This document shows positions 47,520-62,924 of a stretch of DNA of 64,000 nucleotides, piece after piece. Position 1 is the first letter of the stretch, and each line of letters opens with the position of its first letter. The notes below the pieces were generated by a model. The model had not been told where the DNA came from and ran no database searches. It was given only the letters and a program-made list of their open reading frames with translations. The position numbers and the translations under genes are program-made. Source of the stretch: Antedon mediterranea. Lineage: Eukaryota > Echinodermata > Crinoidea > Comatulida > Antedonidae. Where the stretch lies: contig NC_092673.1 of NCBI RefSeq assembly GCF_964355755.1, positions 20,589,001-20,653,000 of the forward strand, written 5' to 3'.

Positions 47520-48727
47520 GGTTATCCGCTCTTGGCGGATAACCTCTTGTTATTGTCAGGATCTTTTTTTTTTTTTTCTATGTTATTCTTCTTTCTTTCC
47601 CAAAATTTTGTGTCACGTGTATCTCAAATTCTGATCAACATTACATCGTATAACTTTGTCAGAAGATTAACCTCTATGTGTAGAAGTGCAGGACAGCTCG
47701 TTTTTTTACTTTAGAGTCGCGCAGCGTAAGCTACGCGCGATTTTATGAATTTCGCGTATTTAACATAGACTAAAAAGCAAAAGTCATTTTGTAATGACAC
47801 TTGGTGAACATTTAAGTCATATCAAGGGCAAACTTTCTATGGATTAAAAATGGCATGTTTGACATAAAGTTACGCGCGCACGCGCGTTTAAAATTTCAAA
47901 TTGCGAAAAATTCATTTCTAATCAACTTTCTACGCGTTTCAGGTCATTTTGAGCATTTCAAAAATTCCCAGGCGTGCGCATATTTTTTACGCGCGCGTGC
48001 GCACGTAGTGCAAAAACGTCTTTTTTTTGCTTGATTTTTGTTTTTTCAGCCTTTTCTAGTACATTTACCAATTTTCAATCAATTTCGACTTAAAATCACG
48101 TCATACGAGCACGTAGAATTGAACAATTTGCGCGCGTTTTTGATGAAAAAGTTCAAAAATTTGTGAAAATTATGCCTTTTTTTAAAAAGTCATAGATTCT
48201 AAACTCCGAGGTGAAAATATTTAAAATTTCAGATTCTGGAAGTAGATGAGTTGTTTTTCTCGAATCATGCATTGATATGGCTAACCAGACATTGTGACGT
48301 CATCGTATGGCCACCCGAATATAAAATATAGGATTTTTTTCTCTTTCGTCATAGCTCGTCAATTTAATAGAGCGCATCTCTACTTATCCTTATTCCATTT
48401 CACTCAATTTTTTTATATTGTCTAGATCAATCAATTACCTTTCGCATGATCCACCATTTTAAAAATTGTGATGACGTCATCATGTTCAAATGCGTCAATA
48501 ACTTTGGTCTCTTATTTTCACCTATTCTGCACTGTATGTAGTACGTATACAGTATATAGTGTTATACCGTATATACTTAGACGCGACGCAACATAGAGAG
48601 CGCACTAACATTTTTCAATGCCATAATCGTTTTATTTTTTTGCGCGCACTATTCTAACGTATGACGTGCACGTGGCTTTTGCGCTGCGGATAACCTAACT
48701 CGTCCGTAGTGACGAGTTCAAATCTAG
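47520..48727 (+). mobile_element. array unit E12, complete, subfamily B
   Basis: 5' hairpin 47520-47544; 3' end with GCGGATAACC and loop CGTAGT; CTAG at 48724-48727. The body is almost identical to 51749-52890. It supplies the uninterrupted sequence CTATGTTATTCTTCTTTC used to read the E9 insertion point. Confidence 0.8.
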
Positions 48728-50234
48728 TACTTCTTTCTTTCTGTCATTTTTGTGCGTCGCGTTTCTCTAAAACGTGTAAACAGAACATATCGTAACTTTG
48801 TCAACATATCGACATTTACGTGAACTTGTGCACCTCCTATTTTTGAATGACGTCAGAGTTGCGCAACGTGACTTACGTGCGATTTTATGAATTTCAATGA
48901 TTGATCATAGACTAAAAACCAAACATAATTTTGTTTTGAAACTTTGTGAAAATTTAAGTCATATCAAGCGCAAACTTTCTATGGATTAAAAATAGCATGT
49001 TTCACAAAAAGTTACGCGCGCACGCGCGTTTAAAATTTTAACGTGCGAAATATTAACTTCTAATCAACTTTCTATGCGTTTCATGTCATTTTGAGCATGT
49101 CAAAAATTCCCACGCGCGCGAACATTTTTACGCACGCGGTGCACACGTAGCGTTAAAAACATATTTTTTTCGCGTGATTTATGTTTTTTCAGCCTTTTCT
49201 AGTAATGTTACCAAATTTTAAACAATTTCGACTTAAAATTACGTCATACGAGCACGTCGAATTAGATAATTTGCACGCGTATTTGGTGAAAAAGTTAAAA
49301 AATTCGTCAAAATTATGCCTATTTTTAAACAGTCATAGATTCTAAACTACATGGAGAACTTTTTTTTAATTACATATTCTGGAAGTTGATGAGTTGTAGA
49401 TATCGGATCATGCATTAATAAGGCTAACCGGACTTTGTGACGTCATCGTATGGCCACGCGAATATAAAATAGAGGATTTTTGTCTATTTCGTCATAGCTC
49501 ATCACATTTAATAGAGCGCATCTCCACTTATTCGTTGTCCATTTTCATTCCGATTTTAATATATTCTAGATCTATCAACAATCTTTTGCATGAATTAAAA
49601 ATTTTTTAATTTTGTTAACGTCATCATGCCTAAAAATTTAAATTACGTTGGTCATTAATTTCATCTTTACAGTAAATTTTAATCAGTTATGCCTCGTAAG
49701 AATAAAATGTGATAATCACAATTAAAACGTTTTCAGGAAGCTATTGTATTGTAGATACAAAATCATGTGTAAATTGTGCCAATCGAATGTTGTGACGTCA
49801 TCATATGGCCAGTTAAATAAAAAAAGTCGTATTATCATCTTTTGCATTATATTTCATTACATTTAAAAGAGCGCGCATCAATATTTCACGTATTCAAATT
49901 TCTTCTACACGTTAATACGTTGTTGCTGAGATAATTTCATTCAGAAATTTCTACTTTTACATTTCATTTTGAAACCGTCAAGATGTTAAAAATTACAATA
50001 AAATACGGGTCCCGTAATTTCACCTATTTTACACTGTTTGTGATATGTATACAGATTGTACTGTGTATACTATATGACACAAAATAACAGAATTCAGAAA
50101 TAACATATCATATTCTTCAGTTCAGGTCATAATGCCTTAATATTTTTCTGTGTGCAATATTCTAACGTATGACGTGCACGTGGCGTTTGTCGAGCGGATA
50201 ACTAACTCGTCAAAGTGACGAGTTTCATGTCTAG
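48728..50234 (+). mobile_element. array unit without own 5' module
   Basis: Starts TACTTCTTTCTTTCTGTC, A-type body, CTAG at 50231-50234. Confidence 0.75.
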
Positions 50235-51748
50235 TACTTCTTTCCTTCTGTCATTTTTGTGCGTCGCGTTTCTCTAAAACTTGTAAACAGAACATATCGT
50301 AACTTTGTCAACATATCGACATTTACGTGAACTTGTGCACCTCCTATTTTTGAATGACGTCAGAGTTGCGCAACGTGACTTACGCGCGATTTTATGAATT
50401 TCAATGATTGATCATAGACTAAAAACGAAACATAATTTTGTTTTGACACTTTGTGAAAATTTAAGTCACATCAAGCGCAAACTTTCTATGGATTAAAAAT
50501 AGCATGTTTCACAAAAAGTTACGCGCGCACGCGCGTTTAAAATTTTAGAGTGCGAAAAATCAACTTCTAATCAACTTTCTATGCGTTTCATGTCATTTTG
50601 AGCATGTCAAAAATTCCCACGCGCGTGAAACTTTTTACGCACGCGGTACACACGTAGCGTTAAAAACATATTTTTTTCGCGTGATTTATGTTTTTTCAGC
50701 CTTTTATAGTAATGTTACCAGCTTTTAAACAATTTCGACTTAAAATTACGTCATACGAGCACGTCGAATTAAATAATTTGCACGCGTTTCTGGTGAAAAA
50801 GTTCAAAAATTCGTCAAAATTATGCCTATTTTTAAACAGTCATAGATTCTAAACTACATGGAGAACTTTTTTTAAATTACATATTCTGGAAGTTGATGAG
50901 TTGTAGATATCGAATCATGCATTAATATGGCTAACCGGACATTGTGACGTCATCATATGGCCACGCGAATATAAAATATAGGATTTTTGTCTCTTTCGTC
51001 ATAGCTCATCACATTTAATAGAGCGCATCTCCACTTATTCGTTGTCCATTTTCACCCCGATTTTAATATATTCTAGGTCAATCAACTATCTTTTGCATGA
51101 ATTAAAAATTTTTTAATTTTTTTAACGTCATCATGCCTAAAAATTTAAATTACATTGGTCATTAATTTCATCTTTACAGTAAATTTTAATCTGTTATAGC
51201 TCGTAAGAATAAAATGTGATAATCACGATTAAAACGTTTTCAGGAAGCTATTGTATAGTAGATACAAAATCATGTGAAAATTTTGCCAATCGAATGTTGT
51301 GACGTTATCATATGGCCAGTTAAATACAAAAAGTCGTATTTTCATCTTTTGCGTTATATTTCATTACATTTAAAAGAGCGCGCATCAATATTTCACGTAT
51401 TCCAATTTCTTCTACACGTTAATATGTTGTTGCTGAGATAATTTCATTCTGAAATTTCTACTTTTGCATTTCATTTTGAAACCGTCAAGATGTTAAAAAT
51501 TACAATAAAATACGGGTCCCGTAATTTCACCTATTTTACACTGTTTGTGATATGTTTACAGATTGTACTGTGTATACTATGTATATGACACAAAATAACA
51601 GAATTCAGAAATAACAACATATCATATTCTTCAGTTCAGGTCATAATGCCTTAATATTTTTCTGTGTGCAATATTCTAACGTATGACGTGCACGTGGCGT
51701 TTGTCGAGCGGATAACTAACTCGTCAAAGTGACGAGTTTCATGTCTAG
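50235..51748 (+). mobile_element. array unit without own 5' module
   Basis: A-type body, near-duplicate of 36250-37758, CTAG at 51745-51748. Confidence 0.75.
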
Positions 51749-52890
51749 TTCTTCTTTCTTTCCCAAAATTTTGTGTCACGTGTATCTCAAATTCTGATCA
51801 ACATTACATCGTATAACTTTGTCAGAAGATTTACCTCTATGTGTAGAAGTGCAGGACAGCTCGTTTTTTTACTTTAGAGTCGCGCAGCGTAAGCTACGCG
51901 CGATTTTATGAATTTGGCGTATTTAACATAGACTAAAAAGCAAAAGTCATTTTGTAATGACACTTGGTGAACATTTAAGTCAAAGCAAGGGCAAACTTTC
52001 TATGGATTAAAAATGGCATGTTTGACATAAAGTTACGCGCGCACGCGCGTTTAAAATTTCAAATTGCAAAAAATTCATTTCTAATCAACTTTCTACGCGT
52101 TTCAGGTCATTTTGAGCATTTCAAAAATTCCCACGCGTGCGCTTATTTTTTACGCGCGCGTGCGCACATAGCGCAAAAACATCTTTTTTTTGCTTGATTT
52201 TTGTTTTTTCAGCCTTTTCTAGTACATTTACCAATTTTCAATCAATTTCGATTTAAAATCACGTCATACGAGCACGTAGAATTGAACAATTTGCGCGCGT
52301 TTTTGATGAAAAAGTTCAAAAATTTGTGAAAATTATGCCTTTTTTTTAAAAGTCATAGATTCTAAACTCCGAGGTGAAAATATTTAAAATTTCAGATTCT
52401 GGAAGTAGATGAGTTGTTTTTCTCGAATCATGCATTGATATGGCTAACCAGACATTGTGACGTCATCGTATGGCCACCCGAATATAAAATATAGGATTTT
52501 TTTCTCTTTCGTCATAGCTCGTCAATTTAATAGAGCGCATCTCTACTTATCCTTATTCCATTTCACTCAATTTTTTTATATTGTCTAGATCAATCAATTA
52601 CCTTTCGCATGATCCACCATTTTAAAAATTGTGATGACGTCATCATGTTCAAATGCGTCAATAACTTTGGTCACTTATTTTCACCTATTCTGCACTGTAT
52701 GTAGTACGTATACAGTATATAGTGTTATACCGTATATACTTAGACGCGACGCAACATAGAGAGCGCACTAACATTTTTCAATGCCACAATCGTTTTATTT
52801 TTTTGCGCGCACTATTCTAACGTATGACGTGCACGTGGCTTTTGCACTGCGGATAACCTAACTCGTCCGTAGTGACGAGTTCAAATCTAG
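51749..52890 (+). mobile_element. array unit, displaced 3' part of E9, subfamily B
   Basis: Resumes as TTCTTCTTTCTTTCCC, the exact continuation of the E9 5' fragment that stops at CTATGTTATT (43621). B-type 3' end; CTAG at 52887-52890. Confidence 0.8.
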
Positions 52891-54437
52891 TTTTTTTTCT
52901 GTATTCTTCTTTCTTTCTGTCATTTTTGTGTCTCGCGTAACTCAAAAACGTGTAAACATAACATTTCATAACTTTGTCAACATGTGGGCATTTACGTGAA
53001 ATTGTGCACCTCCTATTTTGAATGACCTCAGAGTTGCGCAACATGACTTACGCGCGTTTTTACGAATTTCGCGTATTTAACATAGATCGAAAACCATATA
53101 ACAATATATTATGAAACTTAACAAAAGTTTAAGTTATATCTTGCGCTAACTGACTATGGAGAAAAAATGGCATGTTTCACACGAAGTTACGCGTGCACGC
53201 GCGTTTAAAATTTCAAAATGCGAAAAATCAATTTCTAATCAACTTTCTAGGCATTTCATGTCATTTTGAGCATGTAAAAAATTCCCAAGCGCGCGCATTT
53301 TTTTACGCGCACGGTGCGAACGTAGCGTTGAAAACAATTTTTTTTGCGTGATTTATGTTTTTTCAGCCTTTTCTAGTACTTTTACCAACTTTTAAACAAT
53401 TTCGACTTAAAATTACGTCATACCGGCACGTTGAATTGGATAATTTACGTGCGTTTTTGATGAAAAAGTTAAAAAATTTGTCAAAATTCGTCAAAATTAT
53501 GCCTTTTTTTAAACAGTCATAGATTCTAAACAACGAGGTGAACTTTTTTTTAATTACATATTCTGGAAGTTGGTGAGTTGTAGATATCGGATCATGAATC
53601 AATATGGCTAACCGGACATTGTGACGTCATCGTATGGCCACACGAATGTAAAATATAGGATTTTTGTCTCTTTCGTTATTGCTCATCACATTCAATGGAG
53701 CGCATCACGCTTATCTGTATTCCTTTTTCTCCTACATTTATATATTGTGTAGGTCAATCAACTTTCTTTAGCATGAGATAAAAATATTTTAATTTTTATG
53801 ACGTCATCATGCTTAAAAATTTCAATTACGTGGGTAATTAATTTCATCTTTACAGTAAATTTTATTCTGTAATAGCTCGTAAGAATAAAATGTTATAATC
53901 ACGATTAAAACGTTTTCTGGAAGCTATTGGATTGTAGATACGAATTCATGTAAACATTTTGCCAATCGGATGTTGTGACGTCATCATATGGCCAGTTGAA
54001 TAAAAAAAGTTGTATTTTCATATTTTGCGTAATAGTTCATCACATTTAAAAGGGTGCGCATCTATATTTTACGTATTCAAATTTCTTCTACACGTTAATA
54101 TGTTGTTCCTAAGATAATTTCCTTCTGAAATTGCTATCTAAGTGTTTCATTTTGATACCGTCGCCATGTTAAAAATTGGAATAAATGGCGGGTCCCGTAA
54201 TTTCACCTATTCTACACTGTATGTAATATGTATACAGATTATACTGTAGTGTTTGCATGTATATACTATATGACACAAAATTGACAGAATTCAGCACTAA
54301 CAGCATATCATAATCTTCAGTTATTGTCATAATGCCATAATCTTTATCTGTGTGCAATATTCCAACGTATGACGTGCACGTGGCGTTTGTCGTGGTGCGG
54401 ATAACTAACTCGTCAAAGTGACGAGTTTCATGTCTAG
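52891..54437 (+). mobile_element. array unit, probable 3' part of module 3 (E3)
   Basis: Resumes in a T run (TTTTTTTTCTGTATTCTTC), as expected for module 3, which was interrupted in its T run. CTAG at 54434-54437. Pairing inferred by order. Confidence 0.65.
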
Positions 54438-55854
54438 TATTATTCTTCTTTCTTTCTCCTCCATTTTTGTGTCTCGCGTATCTCAAAAACTTGTACACAT
54501 AACATTTCATAACTTTGTCATCATATGGACATTTACGTGAAGTTGTGCACCTCCTATTTTTTAATGACGTCAGAGTTGCGCAACGTGACTTACGCGCGAT
54601 TTTATGAATTTCATTGATTGATCATAGGATAAAAAATAAAAGTTATTTTGTATTGACACTTGGTGAATATTTAAGTCATATCAAGGGCAAACTTTCTATG
54701 GATTAAAAATGGCATGTTTTACAAGAAGTTTACGTGCACACGCGCATTTCTCCTCCATTTTTGTGTCTCGCGTATCTCAAAAAAGTGTAAATATAACATT
54801 TCATAACTTTGTCAACATATGGGCATTCACGTGAAGTTGTGCACCTCCTATTGTGAATGACCTCAGAAATGCGCAACGTGACTTACGCGCGATTTTATGA
54901 ATTTCGCGTATTTAACATAGATTGAAAACCATATAACAATTTAATTTGAAACTTAGCAAAAGTTTAAATTATATCTTGCGCTAACTTTTTGTGCACTAAA
55001 AATGGCATGTTTTACACAAAGTTACGCGCGCACGCGCATTTAAAATTTAAAATGCGCAAAATTAATTTCTAATCAACTTTCTACGCTGATCATGACATTT
55101 TGAGCATGTCAAAAATTCCCACGCGCGCCAACAATCTTACGCGCGTGGTCCGCACGTAGCGCTAAAAACATCTTTTTTGCGTGAATTATGTTTTTTCAGC
55201 CTTTTATAGTAATTTTATCAACTTTTAAAACAATTTAGAATTAAAATTACGTCATACGAGCACGTCGAATTGTACAATTTGTGCGTGTTTTTAATGAATA
55301 AATTCAAAAATTCGTCAAAATTATGCCTTTTTTTAAACAATCATAGATTCTAAACTACGAGGTAAACTTTTTTTTTCACTTACATTTTCTGGAAGGTGAT
55401 GAGTTGTAGATATCGGATCATTAAACAATATGGTTAACCGGACATTGTGACGTCATCGTATGGTCACACGAATGTAAAATATATGATTTTTGTCTCTTTC
55501 ATTATTGCTCCTCACATTAAATGGAGCGCATCACCGTTATCTGTATTCCTTTTTCTCCGAGATTTTAATATTGTCTAGGTAAATCAACTATCTTAAGCAT
55601 GTGTTTAAAATTTTTAATTTTTATGACATCATCATGCCTAAAAATTTAAATTAGGTGTTATACTGTGTACTTTAAAATGTATATATTATATGACACAAAA
55701 TAGACAGAATTTAGCACTAACAACATATCATATTCTTCAGTTCAGGTCATAATGTCATAATCTTTTTCTGTGTGCAACATTCCAACGTAAGACGTGCACG
55801 TGGCGTTTGTCGAGCGGATAACTAACTCGTCAAAGTGACGAGTTTCATGTCTAG
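54438..55854 (+). mobile_element. array unit, probable 3' part of module 2 (E2), rearranged
   Basis: The body starts, breaks at about 54748 and restarts at TCTCCTCCATTTTTGTGTCTC, so ~300 bases are partly duplicated. The restarted copy is deleted at about 55652 before the distal segment. CTAG at 55851-55854. Confidence 0.65.
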
Positions 55855-57383
55855 TTCTTCTTTCCATCCTTCCTTTTTGTGGATCGCGTTTCTCTAAAAT
55901 GTGTAAACATAACATTTCTTAACTTTGACAACATATGGGCATTTACGTGAAGTTGTGCACCTCCTATTTTTGAATGACGTCATAGTTGCGCAACGTGACT
56001 TACGCGCAATTTTATGAATTTCAATGATTGATCATAGATTAAAAACCAAAAGTCATTTAGTATTGACACTTTGACAAAATTTAAGTCATATCAGGGGCAA
56101 ACTTTCTACGGATTAAAAATGGCATGTTTCACAAGAAGTTACGCGCGCACGCGCATTTAAAATTTCAAAATGCGCAAAATTAATTTCTAATCAACTTTTT
56201 ATGCGTTTCTTGTCATTTTGAGCATGTCAAAAATTCCCACGGGCGCGCAATTTTTTACGCACGTGGTGCGCACGTAGCGTTAAAAACATATTTTTTTCTC
56301 TTGTATTATATTTTTCAAGCCTTTCCTAGTAATTTTGAAAACAATTTAGACCTTTTCCAATTTAAATAACGCCATACGAACACGTTGAATTAAACATTTC
56401 ATGTGCGTTTTTTATGAAAAAGCTTAAAAAATCGTCAAAATTTTGTCTTTTTTTAAACAGTCATAGTTTCTAAAGTAAACCGTGAACCGTTTATTTTTAT
56501 TACAAAATCTAGAAGTTGATGAGTTGTAGATAACGGATCATGCATCGATAAGGCTAAAAAAACATTGTGACGTCATCGTATGGCCACACGAATGTAAAAT
56601 ATAGGATTTTTGTCTCTTTCGTTATTGCTCATCACATTCAATGGAGCGCATCACGCTTATCTGTATTCCTTTTTCTCCTACATTTATATATTGTGTAGGT
56701 CAATCAACTTTCTTTAGCATGAGATAAAAATATTTTAATTTTTATGACGTCATCATGCCTAAAAATTTCAATTACGTGGGTCATTAATTTCATCTTTACA
56801 GTAAATTTTATTCTGTAATACCTCGTAAGAATAGAATCTGATAATCACGATTAAAACGTTTTCTGGAAGCTATTGGATTGTAGATACGAATTCATGTAAA
56901 CATTTTGCCAATCGGATGTTGTGACGTCATCATATGGCCAGTTGAATAAAAAAAGTTGTATTTTCATATTTTGCGTAATAGTTCATCACATTTAAAAGGG
57001 TGCGCATCTATATTTTACGTATTCAAATTTCTTCTACACGTTAATATGTTGTTCCTAAGATAATTTCCTTCTGAAATTGCTATCTAAGTGTTTCATTTTG
57101 ATACTGTCGCCATGCTAAAAATTGGAATAAATGGCGGGTCCCGTAATTTCACCTATTCTACACTGTATGTAATATGTATACAGATTATACTGTAGTGTTT
57201 GCATGTATATACTATATGACACAAAATTGACAGAATTCAGCACTAACAGCATATCATATTCTTCAGTTCTTGTCATAATGCCATAATCTTTATCTGTGTG
57301 CAATATTCCAACGTATGACGTGCACGTGGCGTTTGCCGTGGTGCGGATAACTAACTCGTCAAAGTGACGAGTTTCATGTCTAG
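55855..57383 (+). mobile_element. array unit, probable 3' part of module 1 (E1), outermost element
   Basis: Resumes TTCTTCTTTCCATCC and ends the array with CTAG at 57380-57383, followed by host sequence TTTATTTATT. Pairing with the outermost 5' module at 32734 is inferred by order. Confidence 0.65.
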
Positions 57384-59094
57384 TTTATTTATTTTTGTTT
57401 TAGGCCGATAGCAATACCCACCCCAGGGCGGGTTTTAAAATTTTAAAGTAGTAGGCCTACATAACACCCTACGCCAGTAGGCCTACCTCCCCATTCTCAC
57501 CAACTCCCACCCATCTTCAAAAACACCCCACCCCTCTTCAATAACACCCCATACTCTTTTAAAAAAACAAATTCTTCCCAGTACAAATTCAATTCAACTT
57601 CAGCTTCAAATTGAGAGGGTATACATAGCTACGATAGGCCTATGGTTTAAGTATAGGTGGTAAACTGTGTAAATAAATAGGTGTCATATTGGCTGATAAT
57701 TAAACTATCTAATTTTGAAACTGCGGCCCCCTAGCCTTCTTTCTCCTCTCACCATCCAAGCCACAATCAACAAACCTAACTCCTCCCCTGGACTGTTCAA
57801 ATGTAGTAACTTTTCCTATTACAATTCCATTCCAATCCTAATATAGACTACAGTACGCCAGTATTTCCGCTCCTCCCTCCTCCCTCCCAACACACCCCAG
57901 ATTCTGGGTGATTTAAGAAGATTCCAGTAAAAATTATGTTAGCCATCACTCCCACCCAACCCATAATCCCTCAGTGGCAGTTTTCAAAAGTAGTTTAAAA
58001 CACTCCCTAAAGTTTCGGTCATGGTGATAGGCCTACATCCTCACCGCAATCTCACAATTGTCTGTTAATTGTTTTAATGGCATTTTTGTTTGTTTAGTGT
58101 TAGGCCTACTACTATTGTATTGCTTTTCCTTGTGTGTGCTGCACATTAAATGTTAATGTTTTAATGTTTGATATTTTTAGTATCTACATACAACATGCTT
58201 TTTTTATACCGAAATATATATAAATAGGGCCTGCCTACTACCGATGATAAGAAAGTGATGAAATTGTATCAAAATGCTTGGTAAGTTGTAGACTAAATGT
58301 CAATCAGGGGAATGACGTGAGGGGAGGGTGGGGGTATATCATATTTCAAGTCTATTCGAGGGGAGCGTTTTATTCTAGGCGGGGCGTTTGTTCGAATAAG
58401 TATAGGCCTAACGGTTTAATTTTCTTGCGACTCAAAACAAAACGCCCGTGTATGCCTACTAGTGACCAATACATAATGACAACATGTGCGAGTTCAGTGT
58501 ACAATACAATTTTGACAATAAACATGAACATTATTATACAGTTGAAAAAATTCGGAATAAAATTAAGAATTAGAAATAAAATAAAATGTGAAATGTAAAG
58601 ATGTAGGCCTATTAAGAGATCTATGTAGACGATCATTGTTATTAGGATACGACCCGATTCCCGACAGATTGAATCTTGGCCGTAATCAGCCCACAATGAA
58701 ACCTTTGGCTTTTAAAATGAATAAACTCTGGGTCTTATTATTTTATTTTATTGTCTTTCTTTTGAGGTATTTATGATTGACAAAAATCGTAAATACATTT
58801 TTTGCACCAGGCCCACCACACTACGTCACTTCGTAGAGTAGCCATCAATATGCCTTATTGTAATATTGCAATATGGTACAGTAGTAGTATACAGTAGTAA
58901 AATACATAATTCTGTAACGATTAAATTTAATATGCATTTGTCATCATGATGGTGGGTAGAAGAGGTTTAGAAATGCGTGCTTAATACTTTATTTTAATAG
59001 TTTTTTAAACATCTGGTCATGTGTCAAATAATTACGCCCCCAATATCAACAATAAATCAATCTGAACTTTGGTATCTGGCCGGCCGGCGGCGGC
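57384..59094. other. intergenic region upstream of the aminotransferase gene
   Basis: C-rich and CA/CCCAC-rich on the plus strand (57460-57560, with a degenerate CTTCAATAACACCCCA unit), several TAGGCCTA motifs, and a GGGGCGTTTGTTCGAATAA repeat (58350-58405) related to 14330-14410. The overlapping open frames at 58278-58776 are not recognisable proteins. The last ~30 bases are GC-rich (GGCCGGCCGGCGGCGGC), plausibly the core promoter. Confidence 0.45.
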
Positions 59095-59178
59095 ATGCTG
59101 ACAGCAGAGACGTTTCGCGACGACGACACACAGAGCACACAGTGTACCATACATAGCAGAAAAAAGGGTAAAAAAGTC

Positions 59179-62139
<2,961 letters not shown>

Positions 62140-62924
62140 GTAAGACACTCAAGCAATGTACTCCGTTAAATGTCATATAGTAGGTACATTATCTATCAAT
62201 CTAATTCACACATGATCGAAACTCATGCACGTTTTCCAATTACGTTTAATTGACACGTTTGAAACACACGCGAGACCATCGTTTACATGAGCTAGTACAC
62301 TGTGTCAAACGTGTAATAATTACAGAATCAAACACAATCGTAGAGAATTTACTGTTTTCTGGATGATAGACAACAAAAAATAAAAAGGTAAAAATGATTA
62401 GTGGATTCTAAGTCAATTTTAACACATCAATAATGTACAGTAATGGGTGCAATTTATAGAAAAAATTATTTTACACGATCAATAAAGGGAACTGTGTAAA
62501 AGGAGTTTAAACAGAAGAACTGTATATTAAGGGATACAGAATAATAAATAGGTGTTCTACATATGATAGCGTTTATACTCAGTCGATACATCAGTTTTTA
62601 TAAAGAAGAATTTGACTTAATGCTCAAAAGTTCTATACACAAAAAAACCGGAAATTATCACAATTATAAGCATGATCTGGCTATTAAATGGGGTAAGAAT
62701 TTGGATTGGGGAATTTTACTAAAAGTGTTACAGTATATAACAAGATATATGTATGTTACTGTAGATGTTCTACATCAGACAGCATTTAGGATTCAGTCAA
62801 TACAGCAATAATAATTGGGGCGATTTATATACAAGAATTTTACAAGATCTGGAAGGGGACTATTACTGCACATGATCTGTAGTGTAAAGGAAATGAAGCT
62901 AAATTATAATTTGAAAACTAACTT

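Larger units (their letters stand above)
32734..57383 (+). mobile_element. 24.6 kb nested/tandem array of Helentron-like non-autonomous rolling-circle elements
   Basis: Sixteen 3' ends, all in the same orientation, each with a subterminal GCGGATAAC(T/C), a hairpin (AACTCGTCA/TGACGAGTT or AACTCGTC/GACGAGTT) and the terminus CTAG|T. Twelve complete 5' modules, each a hairpin made of (A/G)GTTATCCGC and its complement followed by a CTTGT(A/G)A(T/C)TGT-like stretch and a long T run. Bodies are ~1.1-1.5 kb, mutually homologous and non-coding. Subterminal inverted repeats, a 3' hairpin close to a CTRR-type end, lack of terminal inverted repeats and T|T insertion match the Helentron branch of Helitrons. 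No Rep or helicase frame, so all copies are non-autonomous. Open frames inside (largest 113 codons) recur because the units are copies. Confidence 0.8.

Noticed and set aside
54169-54510. 113-codon minus-strand frame, also partly at 39087-39302 and 57115-57303, as a conserved protein
   Set aside because: The recurrence follows from the array units being copies of each other; the frame crosses the transposon's 3' hairpin and body and is broken in other copies.
32734-57383. Ordinary satellite or centromeric DNA, rDNA, or a CRISPR-like array
   Set aside because: Units have transposon ends (paired subterminal repeats, 3' hairpin, CTAG terminus), the stacked 5' modules need insertion to explain them, and no rRNA-like sequence or short spaced repeats are present.
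58278-58776. Overlapping frames of 106, 108 and 62 codons
   Set aside because: Frames on both strands are equally open, and the area carries a dispersed GGGGCGTTTGTTCGAATAA repeat; nothing resembles a protein.
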